Position numbers and translations under genes: made by a program. The notes under the pieces were generated by a model. That model did not search any database, was not told where the DNA came from, and worked only from the letters and a program-made list of their open reading frames with translations. A stretch of DNA of 64,000 bases. Origin: Site-B1 sp963722665. Lineage in GTDB: Bacteria; Bacteroidota; Bacteroidia; Flavobacteriales; Flavobacteriaceae. The stretch is from contig CAVRNW010000013.1 in assembly GCA_963722665.1 (NCBI GenBank), positions 1 to 64,000 on the forward strand, read 5' to 3'. This document shows positions 1 to 9,068 of the stretch, piece after piece; the first letter of the stretch is position 1, and the number at the start of each line of letters is the position of its first letter.

Positions 1-1250
1 AACGCAGGTAATGACGTGGACATCTATCAAAACGAAAGCATTACTCTTACTGCTAGTGGTGATGGTACTTTTGTTTGGAGTACTGGTGAAGAAACGCAAT
101 CGATAACTGTGTCTCCCACGGAAACAACAACTTATACCGTAACCGCAACATTAAATGGATGTACAAATTCAGATTCCGTAACTGTGACTGTTCTTGAACC
201 GGATACAGTAACTGCAAATGCAGGTGAAGATAAAACCATTTGTGAAAATGAAAGTGTGACCTTAACAGCTTCAGGTGGTACAACTTATTTATGGAGTACG
301 GGAGAAACAACACAAAGTATTGAGGTTAGCCAAATCAAACAACAACATATACTGTAACAGGTCGGATTCTGACGGAAATGAATCAGATCGGATGATGTAA
401 TAGTAAATGTAAACCCTAATCCAATAGCTGAGGCAGGACAAGATCGAACAATATTACATGGTGAATCAATTACATTGACAGCTTCAGGAGGCTCAGAATT
501 TATTTGGAGTACGGGAGAAACCACTCAGGAAATTATGGTCCAACCTGCAGAAACCACGATGTACACGGTTGAAGTGTTAGAAAATGGTTGTACAGATTTT
601 GACCAGGTGACGGTGATTGTTGGGGTTAGTGCGTCCGTTAATGGAGAGCCAACCATTTGCCAGGGCCAGAGTACGACATTGTACGCCGCAGGTGGTTCTT
701 ATTTCCTTTGGAATACAGGAGAAACCACTCAAAGTATAGAAGTAAGTCCAACACAAACTACTACTTATTCTGTGGTCGTTTCCAATAATTCATCTTCAGA
801 TGAAGCTGATATAACTGTAAATGTTAATTTAATCCCGGCCGCAAATGCAGGGGACGATGTTACCATTGAATCCGGTCAAAATGTGACTCTTACAGCTACA
901 GGAGGAAATTCATACTTATGGAGTAATGGTCAAACAACTCAGAGCATATCTGTTTCACCAACTGATATCAACTGTTTATACTGTGGAAACCTTTGTAAAT
1001 GGATGCTCCAATACCGATGATGTTAGTGTAACAGTTGTTGAACAGGTAAATGCCAGTGCAGGTCAGGATCTGGAAATATGTTTTGGCGAATCAACAACTT
1101 TAACAGCTTCCGGAGGTGAATTCTTTACATGGAGTACAGGTGAAGAAACAGCGAGCATATCAGTTTCTCCAGTGGAAACAACAGTGTATACGGTTTCAGT
1201 GTCTAATGGAATTTCAACTCAAAATGCAGATGTCATGGTTGCAGTAAGCG
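1..1250 (+). repeat. Six tandem ~205-bp units coding for Ig/PKD-like domains
   Basis: Six diverged units begin near 1, 200, 415, 625, 830 and 1035. Each encodes one domain with a conserved TWST/LWST-GE core and a YTV strand. The units are imperfect at DNA level but clearly related, as in many flavobacterial surface adhesins. Repeats like these are prone to copy-number change and to misassembly. Confidence 0.8.
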
Positions 1251-1540
1251 ATTGTCAGGCAATTGATATTGAACCACAAGACTTTGATTTTGATTTTATA
1301 GTTTATCCTAATCCAACAGATGGTCAAATAAATATTAAGCTTTCAGGCTTAGAAAACATATCCAGTATTCATGTATCTGATATCTTAGGAAAAGTATTAG
1401 CCAGTGAAAGTTTTGAACCAGAAGCCGGAACGGTCATCAATAAACAATATGATCTCTCGTCTTTATCAAAAGGTATTTATTTTATTACTTTTAAACAGAT
1501 TGGAGAGGCGACTATTACTAAGAAAATAATACTTCAATAA
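1..1540 (+). CDS. T9SS-sorted repeat adhesin, 3' part, frameshifted
   Basis: This is a partial gene: the reading frame is open from base 1 and the start lies upstream. About six Ig/PKD-like repeats of roughly 65-70 residues follow one another, each with a core like LTASGG...WSTGE.T.SI.VSP..TT.YTV and a closing V.V strand. The C-terminus (about 1290-1537) is a type A T9SS sorting domain with the YPNP motif and a final KKIILQ, so the product is predicted to be exported by the type IX system and held at or released from the cell surface. The frame changes 1 to 3 near 330, 3 to 2 near 361, 2 to 1 near 388 and 1 to 2 near 967. Protein similarity between repeats continues through each shift, so the protein was originally one chain. 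Binding target unknown. Confidence 0.85.
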
Positions 1541-1576
1541 AAAATAAGGCCCGGTTTTTACCGGGCTTTATTTTAT
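1541..1576 (+). terminator. Rho-independent terminator after the adhesin
   Basis: An inverted repeat AAGGCCCGG / CCGGGCTTT with a six-base T-rich loop is followed by TTTTATT, immediately after the adhesin stop codon. Confidence 0.8.
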
Positions 1577-1641
1577 TAGTTCAATTTTATTCAAAGTTGC
1601 TATACTATCGCAATTATACCTTAAGGGGTGGTTCTTTTTAG

Positions 1642-1920
1642 TCTGATATATCATTTTCGCCAAAAACTTTTTTTAATTAAAATTTTAAGGGATCAAACAA
1701 CACCTCCTAAAAAAGTATAAATCAAATCATGCTTGTCTTTATCATGTCCCCAATAAGGGTCAATAACCTCCTTAAAAATGCCAATTAAGGTTGTTATCAA
1801 TATTACGAAAATAATTTTTTTTAATTTATTACCGGTCTTCTTAAAGATTAAATAGCAGACAAGACCACTGACTAATAATCCCACAATGAACTGTTCGTAA
1901 TAACCCATACGAGAAATCTG
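1642..1920 (-). repeat. Duplicated segment, copy 1
   Basis: About 280 bp that align closely to 3258-3535, covering most of the small membrane-protein gene and its 3' flank. The two copies bracket the broken methyltransferase gene. Confidence 0.8.
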
Positions 1921-1935
1921 CAAAAACGATACCAC
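1693..1935 (-). CDS. Small membrane protein, copy 1, truncated by a nonsense codon
   Basis: An 80-residue protein with two predicted membrane helices and the motif KEVIDPY. It is a close paralogue of the 92-residue protein at 3267-3545. Compared with that copy, TGA replaces a Gly codon after LGGVV. The following bases still read as the copy-2 tail (ending FWRK), so this copy has lost about 13 residues through one point change. The start is uncertain: GTG at 1935, or ATG at 1908 (the M of MGYYEQF). The small helical layout with KE..D....D recalls VanZ-like proteins, but that assignment is weak. Confidence 0.5.
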   Translation of the reverse strand: MVSFLQISRMGYYEQFIVGLLVSGLVCYLIFKKTGNKLKKIIFVILITTLIGIFKEVIDPYWGHDKDKHDLIYTFLGGVV

Positions 1936-2025
1936 CCGGGAAATAAACTAAATTACTTAATTCAACTTTAAAACATTAAGTTGTTTAATAGTATTTTAAT
2001 CTTCTGTTATAATAGTCGTTTAGAT

Positions 2026-2739
2026 TTATTTGACGGCATACAGATATTTAGATTTCCAATTTCAATTATTCCATTCATAAAGAATAGCTTCTGTTTTATT
2101 TCCTATAACAACTTCGAACAATTTTTCTAAACTACGACTTATTATAAAGCTATCGTATATTGGTGTAAAATACATAATGAGTACTTTTCTTCTCCTACGT
2201 TTCAAAGACTTATCTATATTAATGAACACTTTTTCCATTAATTCTTCACTAAATGGGTTATAGAAAAAAAAAACGTTTATATCATCTGGAATTTTAAATA
2301 ATATTGCATCTTCATGAATTAAAATTAATTCACAGGCCTTAACTTTTGGTCCAATTATGTTTAGGTTCTTGTTACAAATCTTACATAATTCTTCAGAAAA
2401 TTCAACTCCAACAACCTTTTTAAACCCTTATTTTAGCTGCTAAAATCATGCCTTTTCCTTTGCCACAGCCGAAATCAACAAAACCGGATTGACTAAATTC
2501 AATATCTATCTGATTAATAACCTTGTTGAAAATTTTTGAATTTACTGCCTGATAATCGGACTCCATGCTTGGGCATTATCACCTTTAATAGTAAATTTAT
2601 TTAAATTTATAATACCACCAGTATCAACCCCATATTTTAATGAAAAAATAAAATCATCAAATACAAAAGATAAGGTATTGATAATTCCTCGTTGTATTAT
2701 GGAATTTATTACTATTCTAATGTAATTATAGATTCTCAT
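2026..2739 (-). pseudogene. Class I SAM methyltransferase, broken
   Basis: Three consecutive frames together encode a methyltransferase-like protein of about 235 residues. The N-terminal part is 2739-2542. The middle frame carries motif I, FVDFGCGKGKG (about 2550-2430). The C-terminal frame carries VVGVEFSEEL and a Rossmann-type remainder (about 2430-2064). Frameshifts fall near 2562 (a likely lost G in TGGAG) and near 2428. An in-frame TGA at 2064-2062 precedes a further conserved-looking tail that ends in TAA at 2026. With three lesions it is probably inactive. Substrate unknown. Confidence 0.7.
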
Positions 2740-3257
2740 TCCTTCTATCTTAAGTTTATATAAACAATACGAATACCATAGACTACACAGAATTTATGTC
2801 TTCAAATAAACCTGAACTTTTCGGTTGAAAACATAAGAGATAACTTTTACAAATCTAATTGATTTTCTTATATTCCTGTGTTTAAATAATTCATAAGTTA
2901 AAATATACGAATAAATTCATATATATGTATTTAGATGTAAAATCCTCGGGACAATTTAATAATATACAATAATAGTATAATCGATTTAACTGAATCCGTC
3001 ACAGACGGTAAGAAGGAGGTCAATATAGAAATGCATAAATTCTTCATGCTTCTACAAATTTGATATGACATCTTCAAACATCAAAGAGAACTATCTGAGT
3101 TGATTAGTAATCTAAATCCAGATTGATCTTCTTAAAGAAATGTATCAATATACAAGAGATTAATAAAAAATCAGGTGCTTATGATTTGGGTGGAAGGAAT
3201 GGGAGAAAAAGAAAAATCTTGAAATGATAGTTGCATAAATGTGAATGGATTTTTTAT
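2740..3257. other. Intergenic stretch without a supportable gene
   Basis: About 520 AT-rich bases. Short coding-like fragments are visible on the + strand near 3030-3120 (an ATG frame with stops, containing HQRELSELISNLNPD) and near 3134-3230. They are interrupted and could be remains of a decayed gene. I see no RNA gene or terminator here. Confidence 0.4.
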
Positions 3258-3535
3258 TCTGACCTATCATTTTCGCCAAAATCTCTTTTTAATTAAAATT
3301 ATAAGGGACCCAACAACACCTCCTAAAATAGTATAGATCAAATCTAATAAATCTACATTACGCTCCAAATAAGGGTCAATAACCTCCTTACCAACGCCAA
3401 AAAAGGTCGCTATCAATATTCCGAAAACAATAGATTTTATTTTATTACCGGTCTTCTTAAAGATTAAATAGGAGACCAGACCACCAATCAATAATCCTAC
3501 ATTGAAATGCGCGAAATACCCATCTTTAGACACGT
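3258..3535 (-). repeat. Duplicated segment, copy 2
   Basis: Counterpart of 1642-1920. The copies share long identical runs around the KEVIDPY codons and the 3' flank. Confidence 0.8.
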
Positions 3536-3545
3536 GAAACAACAC
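3267..3545 (-). CDS. Small membrane protein, copy 2
   Basis: A 92-residue protein with about three hydrophobic segments, the motif GKEVIDPYL, and a basic tail ending KKRFWRK. It is the intact relative of the truncated copy at 1693-1935. The predicted start is TTG at 3545; no ATG lies in frame upstream, so the N-terminus is uncertain and may itself carry an indel. No function is assigned. The size and helix pattern are loosely VanZ-like. Confidence 0.55.
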   Translation of the reverse strand: MLFHVSKDGYFAHFNVGLLIGGLVSYLIFKKTGNKIKSIVFGILIATFFGVGKEVIDPYLERNVDLLDLIYTILGGVVGSLIILIKKRFWRK

Positions 3546-3893
3546 TCGAAACGATCATAATACTCAATTAATTTTTTAATGAATTCGATAACTGTAATAT
3601 TTTATATCATTCAACTTTAAAAACGCAAAATTATGTAAAAGTGTTCAATCTCCTGCAATAATTGTCTTGAATCTTTCTGAAACCACAAATACTGATAATA
3701 CTATTTTACCGGTATTTATTTATAATTGGTCACCTGTTTTATTATCTAATATTTTAACTATTTATATTGTAGTGTTTATTTCCTTGTATTTGCAGGATCT
3801 ATTTTGGTTAGAATAGTATAATAATAATGTAATATTCTTCTGTAACCAATTAAAACCCACACAGCTTTTGGTCCAAAAAAAGCTTATAAAAGT
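3546..3893. other. Intergenic stretch, nothing firm
   Basis: About 350 AT-rich bases between the small membrane-protein gene and the end of the saccharopine dehydrogenase-like gene. One + strand frame (about 3595-3815) is open and hydrophobic but has no ATG and no recognisable similarity. It is not called. Confidence 0.4.
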
Positions 3894-5040
3894 TCATTCC
3901 ACCTTGCCATAAACAGGCACAATAAATTCGCCGTTTAAAAAGGTCCGGGCATCTAACTGACTTTGCAATATGATGCCTTTAGGTCTTGTTTCCAGCAGCC
4001 ATTGAATGGCCTGCACCATTGGAGCCGCCGTAGTGGTCTGTATGGCGCGTAGCCTGTGCCTGCCTATTTGCAGTGGCTGTATCTGTTTGGCAATTTCCTG
4101 TCTGCGCAGAATGCCTTTTTTATCCTTTCCTTCAACAGCGGCATAAAGCACGATCTGGTCGTCCTCTATATGCGGAATTTCAGCCTCCATGATCTCCTGT
4201 AGTCCCTCTATGGGATTAATTGGGTTCTTTAAGTTCTGCAATTGCTTCGCTATCCAGCCGTAATGCCCCGGGTGCCTTAGGGTCTTATAATCCAGAGTAC
4301 TGTACTTTACCGTTCAAGGCATCAGGGAGGTCCGCCGCACCACCAGAGGTGAGATCTTCCTCGTAGGTGATCCCGTCAATAATTATGGACGCTCTTTCTG
4401 ACAGTGCCGGAAGGCTTACTTTCTTAAAATCACGGATTGCGATGCAGTCCTTTATATATTCCGTAGCGACTCCTACCGGGCTCCAGGTAAAGCCGTAATA
4501 ATGTGGTGCCACGGCATGATGGGTGAGGGCTCCCACTTTGAATTCCAATTTGTCAACCTGTTCCACCTCAAACTGCCTGCAAAATCTTTGAAACATATAA
4601 TTGGCCAGCACATCAATATATCCGGGAGCGAGACCTGTCTGCAGTACAAAACCTGTCTGTGCACCTTTGGCCAGATCTATGATGTGGTTGGTCTCTGCCA
4701 CATATTCGGTGAGGTTGGCGTAGTAAAGATTATGATCCCTGGCGATCTGCGCCATGGCAGGTGCCAGACTTCCCGGTAAGCAGTCAAGAAGGGCATCGGC
4801 ATTATTAAAGATGGTCTTTACTTCATCGGTCATGACAGCAGCATCCAAATGGAAAGGAATCACCTTGCAGGGTTTGGAACTGCCTTCCATGATCCATTGG
4901 GATACTTTTTGCGCCTTGGAAAGAGTGCGGTTACCAATATAAATGGTGGGTGTCACTTGGCTCCACTCGGCTAAAATAAGACCAGCAGCCTCTGCTATGC
5001 CTCCGGCACCTGCTATGATAATGTTGTAATGTGTTTTCAT
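3894..5040 (-). CDS. Saccharopine dehydrogenase-like oxidoreductase, one frameshift
   Basis: The N-terminal part (5040-4285, 251 residues) starts with a Rossmann fold, IIIAGAGGIAEAAG, and runs to NGKVQYSGL. Reading one base over near 4287-4296 continues with DYKTLRHPGHYGW, the YKT.R.PGH motif typical of the saccharopine dehydrogenase family, and then the 115-residue C-terminal part (4241-3894). The combined length is about 380 residues, the usual family length. The product would be an NAD(P)-dependent oxidoreductase, either of lysine/saccharopine metabolism or of a related carboxynorspermidine-type reaction. The single indel in a well-kept gene suggests sequence error or very recent inactivation. 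Confidence 0.8.
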
Positions 5041-5151
5041 GATGTCAGGATCTATACTAATTTAATGATTATCCCTAACAATTGTGGCAAATTTTAACTA
5101 AACCCTTTACCTTTGTTTTGAGCAGTCAGTTAACAATTAATTCATTCAGCC

Positions 5152-5590
5152 ATGAGCATCATCAAGGAACTATACGATCTTGCCAAGGATGGCGCCATAA
5201 AAGGCGCTAAAATTGGGGCTATAAGACGAGCCTTAAGGACAGAGCTTAAGCTTAACAAAAAGTTCCTGAGGGATATTGAACAGGATAAACTTATAGATGA
5301 ACGCCAGGAGAAAGGCCATCATAGGCATGCTTGATATCACCGAGTTGTCGGCAGCTGTGAAATATGAAATTCCGTACAAACTGATCTGCCCTAAAAAAGT
5401 GGGCAAGGAACTGGCAGACGCTTACCATATAAAACGCCTTATTGACTTTGACTTTGAAATGCTGGTGGAGAGCCTCTATTTAAAGATAGCCTATCTAAAA
5501 AAGGATATGGACAACGAACATATCCATTTAAATTTACGATTGATAAATATCTGGAAGTACAACAGCATCCTGCTGGAATTACTTGGCTAA
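5152..5590 (+). CDS. Hypothetical helical protein, probably one gene with a frameshift
   Basis: Two overlapping frames, 5152-5334 and 5297-5590, make better sense as one protein. The first ends ...KLIDERQEK and the second continues AIIGMLDITELSAAVKYE, with the shift at about 5305-5316. The joined product is about 146 residues, charged, helix-rich, without a signal peptide or membrane segment. I do not recognise the family. It is divergent from the saccharopine dehydrogenase-like gene. Confidence 0.5.
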
Positions 5591-5678
5591 TTAGGGGTTG
5601 GCTATTTTTTCGGGGATCGTCTTGACATTTGAACGTCCAGTGATTTTACTCTATATTTGATCATTAAATTCATCTGCA

Positions 5679-6563
5679 TTGCCACATATCCTTAAAAATA
5701 AAGATCTTGAAATCCATATCGACCTTCCTCAAGAAGGTTATCAATTATCTCGCTTTGACTGGACAGGAAAGATTACAAGGGTCAATTATAAGAACAGGCC
5801 TGTGTCTGGTGTTGAAAGAACCGATATGGTCTCCAACAACGATCATGGAAAAGGCTTCTATAACGAATTTGGTATTGAAGATCCCATAGGTTTTGAAGAC
5901 ACTAAGATAGGAGGGTGGTTCCATAAAATAGGAGTAGGGCTTTTAAAAAAGACTGACAATGAGTATGGTTTTTATAAACCTTACGAGATCAAACCGGCTG
6001 CTTTTAAAATAAAAAAGAATCCTAATTCTTTAGAAATTACCTGTATATCAGAACTTGTAAACGGCTATGGCTATGTGTTAAGAAAGACCATCGGGTTGAC
6101 GCCAACCGGCTTTGTGATTTCCTATAAACTTGATAATACAGGGAACAAATCCATTATCACCGATGAGTATAATCATAACTTTCTGTGTCTGGATCATGAG
6201 CTTGTGGGTAAGGACTATCTATTAAAGTTTCCATTTGATCTGGACACTTCCAGATTCAAGGAAAATGTCAATGAGGAAGGAAAAGTCACAATCAATAAAA
6301 GGGATATCAGTTTTTCGGGCACGCCAAAGCATCCTTTCTTTTTTAGTGACTTGACGGGTTCTGAAAGTCTTAAGGCAGGCTGGGAGCTGGTCAATCTTAA
6401 AAACAAACTAGCGATACAGGAAACCGTAAGCTTTAAAACGGATAAAGTAAATCTCTGGGGCTGGACACATGTGATAAGTCCGGAACTGTTCTTCAAGATA
6501 CATTTAAAGCCCGGGGAATCGGTTAGCTGGTCAAGAACCTATAAAATAAATGAGATAATTTGA
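5679..6563 (+). CDS. Aldose 1-epimerase-like (galactose mutarotase fold) protein
   Basis: A 294-residue beta-rich protein with the architecture of the galactose mutarotase-like superfamily: an early NNDHGKGFYNEFG segment, a central DEYNHNF with a conserved-looking His, and a C-terminal WGWTHVISPELFFKI strand. It would interconvert sugar anomers or bind a hexose; the substrate is not evident. No signal peptide is seen, so it is cytoplasmic. No ATG is available: the best start is TTG at 5679, and an in-frame stop lies just upstream at 5658. A strong terminator follows. Confidence 0.7.
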   Translation: MPHILKNKDLEIHIDLPQEGYQLSRFDWTGKITRVNYKNRPVSGVERTDMVSNNDHGKGFYNEFGIEDPIGFEDTKIGGWFHKIGVGLLKKTDNEYGFYKPYEIKPAAFKIKKNPNSLEITCISELVNGYGYVLRKTIGLTPTGFVISYKLDNTGNKSIITDEYNHNFLCLDHELVGKDYLLKFPFDLDTSRFKENVNEEGKVTINKRDISFSGTPKHPFFFSDLTGSESLKAGWELVNLKNKLAIQETVSFKTDKVNLWGWTHVISPELFFKIHLKPGESVSWSRTYKINEII

Positions 6564-6567
6564 CATA

Positions 6568-6601
6568 AAAAGATTCCATCTTGAAAAGGATGGAATCTTT
6601 T
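6568..6601. terminator. Bidirectional terminator
   Basis: A perfect 13-bp inverted repeat, AAAAGATTCCATC / GATGGAATCTTTT, with an 8-base spacer. It separates the epimerase-like gene from the convergent small membrane gene. Confidence 0.9.
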
Positions 6602-6621
6602 ATAGCAACACTTGATCTTTA

Positions 6622-6807
6622 CTATTTCTTATCGGTACATGACAAGTTAATGGTAATGGCCATAAGCAGCCAGATGATAAAGGTTTCTCCGTCTGTCATT
6701 TCGTAAGTAGAGCCTGCAAGTTTAGCGGCAAAAAGGAACAAATACACAATAACAGGTGATACCAGAAGGCTGATAAACAATCGACTAAGTGATTTCTTGT
6801 AATCCAT
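6622..6807 (-). CDS. Small two-helix membrane protein
   Basis: A 61-residue protein with two hydrophobic segments (about residues 10-30 and 42-56) separated by a short acidic loop (MTDGE). It has its own ATG and lies just beyond a strong terminator shared with the convergent gene. Function unknown. Confidence 0.5.
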   Translation of the reverse strand: MDYKKSLSRLFISLLVSPVIVYLFLFAAKLAGSTYEMTDGETFIIWLLMAITINLSCTDKK

Positions 6808-6986
6808 AATAAGTTAATTTAGTTAGTAATTATGTGTGAGTTTAAACAATTTTCAAGGTTTTGAAATTTGAAAATATGAACAAACAACTTATGAATATAA
6901 TAATTTTTTATAAGGCTGATATGATTTTGTAAGAAAAATATGGAGTGACAGCAATCAATATAGATTCAAAATGCCGGCAAAAAGGT

Positions 6987-7076
6987 CCTTAGCATTGATT
7001 GTCGCAGTTGTTAAAATTGATCACATATTTGTCCAGTGAAATACCAGATACAAATCCGTGGATATCTTTAATGTTC
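6987..7076 (-). CDS. Possible 29-residue peptide with two C-terminal cysteines
   Basis: The ATG lies inside the last codons of the 62-residue gene at 7068-7256 (9-nt overlap), an arrangement that would allow translational coupling. The peptide runs MNIKDIHGF... and ends NNCDNQC before TAA. Its low-complexity-free composition and the coupled start make it a candidate small gene. There is no independent support. Confidence 0.3.
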
Positions 7077-7256
7077 ATTGGTTTTCAGATCATAAATGAC
7101 CTCCACAAAGAACCGGTGTAAAGCATAGCATTTTACCATCTCAACTTTAGTGATATAGCTATCAGCAAACTCCCCTGAGGTCTTGACAAGCTCAAGTTTT
7201 TCCTGAAAGGATAAATATTCAAATGCTTCTAAGGTCATTGTTGGATCAATTAACAA
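7068..7256 (-). CDS. Small hypothetical cytoplasmic protein
   Basis: A 62-residue protein with an amphipathic N-terminal region (TLEAFEYLSFQEKLELV) and a FFVEVIYDL strand near the end. ATG start, no signal peptide. It resembles short conserved hypothetical proteins of flavobacteria, but I cannot name a family. Its 3' end overlaps a possible 29-residue ORF. Confidence 0.5.
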   Translation of the reverse strand: MLIDPTMTLEAFEYLSFQEKLELVKTSGEFADSYITKVEMVKCYALHRFFVEVIYDLKTNEH

Positions 7257-7395
7257 TGCAATATTAGTTCAATTTTATATGTAAATAAAAACCTTTAGCC
7301 TAGATTCCAATAAACAAGTTAAACGGTATTAAAGGTATTGTTTTGTTGCTGAAGAACAGAGGGAGTATAGAGAAAGGCTGCTTAAATAGAGTTGG

Positions 7396-7839
7396 TTATT
7401 TGTTGTTTACCACTGTTTGTCCAAAGATCCTGAAATACCAGCTTTTCACATCTTTTCTTATCAGCGTATGCGATTCGTAGAGCTTTTTAACCAGTTCAAA
7501 TTCAGCTCGGTACCCATTAACCTCATTAATTGATAAAAATCCGTAAAACTCACCTTTATCATCCTTTAGAGCCGGTGGATATTTTGCATCACTATTCCAG
7601 GGGCTAAAATTACTATGCTGGCTGCCGTAAATTCCCTTGCTGTTCCAAATGGATTTTGAATATTGGCTATTGCCGTAATTGCCTTGTTCATTCCAAATAG
7701 AAACGGTTTCTAAATTGGAACAAGTAAGACAGCCCAGATAAATATTTTGCTTTTGACCTCCAAAGATCTGAAGAGTTTGAGAATACGAATGAAAGGATAA
7801 AAACAAACCTAAAATGAATAAAACTATTGCTCTTTTCAT
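7396..7839 (-). CDS. Secreted hypothetical protein with SIWN-type repeats
   Basis: A 147-residue protein with a clear signal peptide (MKRAIVLFILGLFLSFHSYSQ). The mature part has short repeats around SIWNEQGNYG, SIWNSKGIYG and SPWNSDAKY, with an upstream CLTC pair, and ends with a basic strand. Probably periplasmic or exported. No enzymatic motif is seen. Confidence 0.65.
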   Translation of the reverse strand: MKRAIVLFILGLFLSFHSYSQTLQIFGGQKQNIYLGCLTCSNLETVSIWNEQGNYGNSQYSKSIWNSKGIYGSQHSNFSPWNSDAKYPPALKDDKGEFYGFLSINEVNGYRAEFELVKKLYESHTLIRKDVKSWYFRIFGQTVVNNK

Positions 7840-7937
7840 GACCCTATAATTAAAAGAGATAACTAATTTACGAAATATATTATATATAATTCAATGATTG
7901 TCATTATGTTAAATAATATTAGTTTATTGGTTACATG

Positions 7938-7968
7938 AAGAAAGAGCCCAATTAAAAAGGGCTTCTTA
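7938..7968 (-). terminator. Probable terminator downstream of tRNA-Ala
   Basis: On the minus strand a GAAGCCC / GGGCTC hairpin with a TTTTTAATT loop is followed by a T-rich run, about 125 nt beyond the tRNA 3' end. The stem is imperfect. Confidence 0.4.
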
Positions 7969-8091
7969 ATTGGAAACAACCCTATATTCAATACTTTAAG
8001 TGGAGAAGATGGGATTAACCATGTTGGACCGAAGTGACGCCACGTTTGCAAATAAAAAATCCACAATTTCTTGCGGATTTTCTGCTGGTTG

Positions 8092-8165
8092 TGGAGAAGA
8101 TCGGGCTCGAACCGACGACCTCTTGACTGCCAGTCAAGCGCTCTAGCCAACTGAGCTACATCCCC
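8092..8165 (-). tRNA. tRNA-Ala (anticodon GGC)
   Basis: The minus strand folds as a full cloverleaf. The acceptor begins GGGGATG. The D-arm is GCTC...GAGC, the anticodon stem CTTGA/TCAAG encloses the loop CTGGCAG (anticodon GGC), and the T-arm is GTCGG TTCGAGC CCGAT. The G3:U70 pair, the main alanine identity element, is present; there is one T:T mismatch at acceptor position 6. The 3' CCA is not encoded, as usual in Bacteroidota. Confidence 0.95.
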
Positions 8166-8459
8166 AAATCATTTCAAAAACGCTCCATCCTAAAAATGGA
8201 ATTAGGCGCTTTATTTAAATAATTGGTCAAAGGTAATAAAAGAAATTTGAGTATTTCAAAAGTTTTTCACTGGATTATTATAACTCCGGTTTACGGAAGC
8301 CCCAATAAAAATGGGAAGTTCGGGAAAGCCAGTGTCAAGAGCCTGAAAGGCAAAGTTTTAGTGAAAATTATACATTGATAATTTGTTAAAAAATAAACTT
8401 TTTCGTACATTATAGTACCCTCTGGTTGCTTTATTAATCGATAATTAAAACATAATATT
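8166..8459. promoter_or_regulatory. Intergenic region upstream of a lipoprotein gene
   Basis: No gene is seen. TAGTACCCT at 8413-8421 recurs upstream of another lipoprotein gene at 28387-28395. Otherwise the stretch is AT-rich, and I cannot place a reliable -7/-33 pair. Confidence 0.3.
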
Positions 8460-8987
8460 ATGAAAAATTTGATCAAATTTTTTGCAGTTTTACTGCTATT
8501 TGTTGGTTATACATCTTGCGATGAGCTAGATAAATTAACCGAAGTTGATTTTAACACCTCCATTACTGAACGTATTATCGTTAATGTGGATGGTGGAGAA
8601 AATGTAGTGTTTTATAATGACGTTCTGGTTAATATTGATAATCCTGACACTCACGATTATTTGAGTAAGATCGAAAGTGTCAGAATAAACAGTTTAACCT
8701 ATAAGGCAGTTAACGTTGATGGCGATGCTAATGGCGTTATACATACTGCAGATCTCAGGGCCGATGGAGAGATGTTGGCAACTCATACTGAATTATCCGG
8801 AAATGCCTTGTATGAAATATATTCAATTGATGACACTGCTAAATTAACAATAATAGCCAACGATCTTAAAAGTGGAGCTGATGTTCAGATGGCTATTTCT
8901 GGAAGTATAAGCAGTCAAGTTGATTTAGGCATGCAATTCGATTTGGAAATTACCTTAGATCTTACTATTACTGCAGATGCATTATAG
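8460..8987 (+). CDS. Lipoprotein of unknown function
   Basis: A 175-residue protein with a lipoprotein signal (MKNLIKFFAVLLLFVGYTSC, Cys20). The mature domain is acidic and beta-rich, with several aliphatic strands typical of a small beta-sandwich on the outer or inner membrane. It is monocistronic, followed by a strong terminator. Family not recognised. Confidence 0.75.
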   Translation: MKNLIKFFAVLLLFVGYTSCDELDKLTEVDFNTSITERIIVNVDGGENVVFYNDVLVNIDNPDTHDYLSKIESVRINSLTYKAVNVDGDANGVIHTADLRADGEMLATHTELSGNALYEIYSIDDTAKLTIIANDLKSGADVQMAISGSISSQVDLGMQFDLEITLDLTITADAL

Positions 8988-9020
8988 TAGATTTTAACAT
9001 TTCTAGAATTTATTGAATTA

Positions 9021-9054
9021 AAAAAAAGAGCACTAAAATTAGTGCTCTTTTTTT
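9021..9054. terminator. Bidirectional terminator
   Basis: A near-perfect 16-bp inverted repeat with a GAGCACTAA/TTAGTGCTC core and A/T tracts on both sides, between the lipoprotein gene and the convergent hibernation-factor gene. Confidence 0.9.
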
Positions 9055-9068
9055 GTTATAATTTATTT

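Noticed and set aside
1..1250. Tandem repeats as a CRISPR array
   Set aside because: The units are ~205 bp, translate into protein domains and have no repeat-spacer alternation.
7885..7905. AATGATTGTCATT near 7892 as a further FNR-like box
   Set aside because: The half-sites TGAT and TCA are only two bases apart, unlike the four-base spacer of the nine listed boxes.
8000..8010. Partial match to the tRNA-Ala 3' end (GTGGAGAAGAT) as a possible attachment site
   Set aside because: Only 11 bases agree before the match breaks, and there is no integrase gene nearby. Treated as chance.
7863..8150. 95-residue minus-strand ORF
   Set aside because: It reads through the tRNA-Ala gene and its flank on the same strand; its first residues are translated tRNA sequence, so it is not a protein gene.
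8291..8476. 61-residue minus-strand ORF upstream of the lipoprotein
   Set aside because: Overlaps the promoter region and first codons of a well-supported gene on the other strand; no support of its own.
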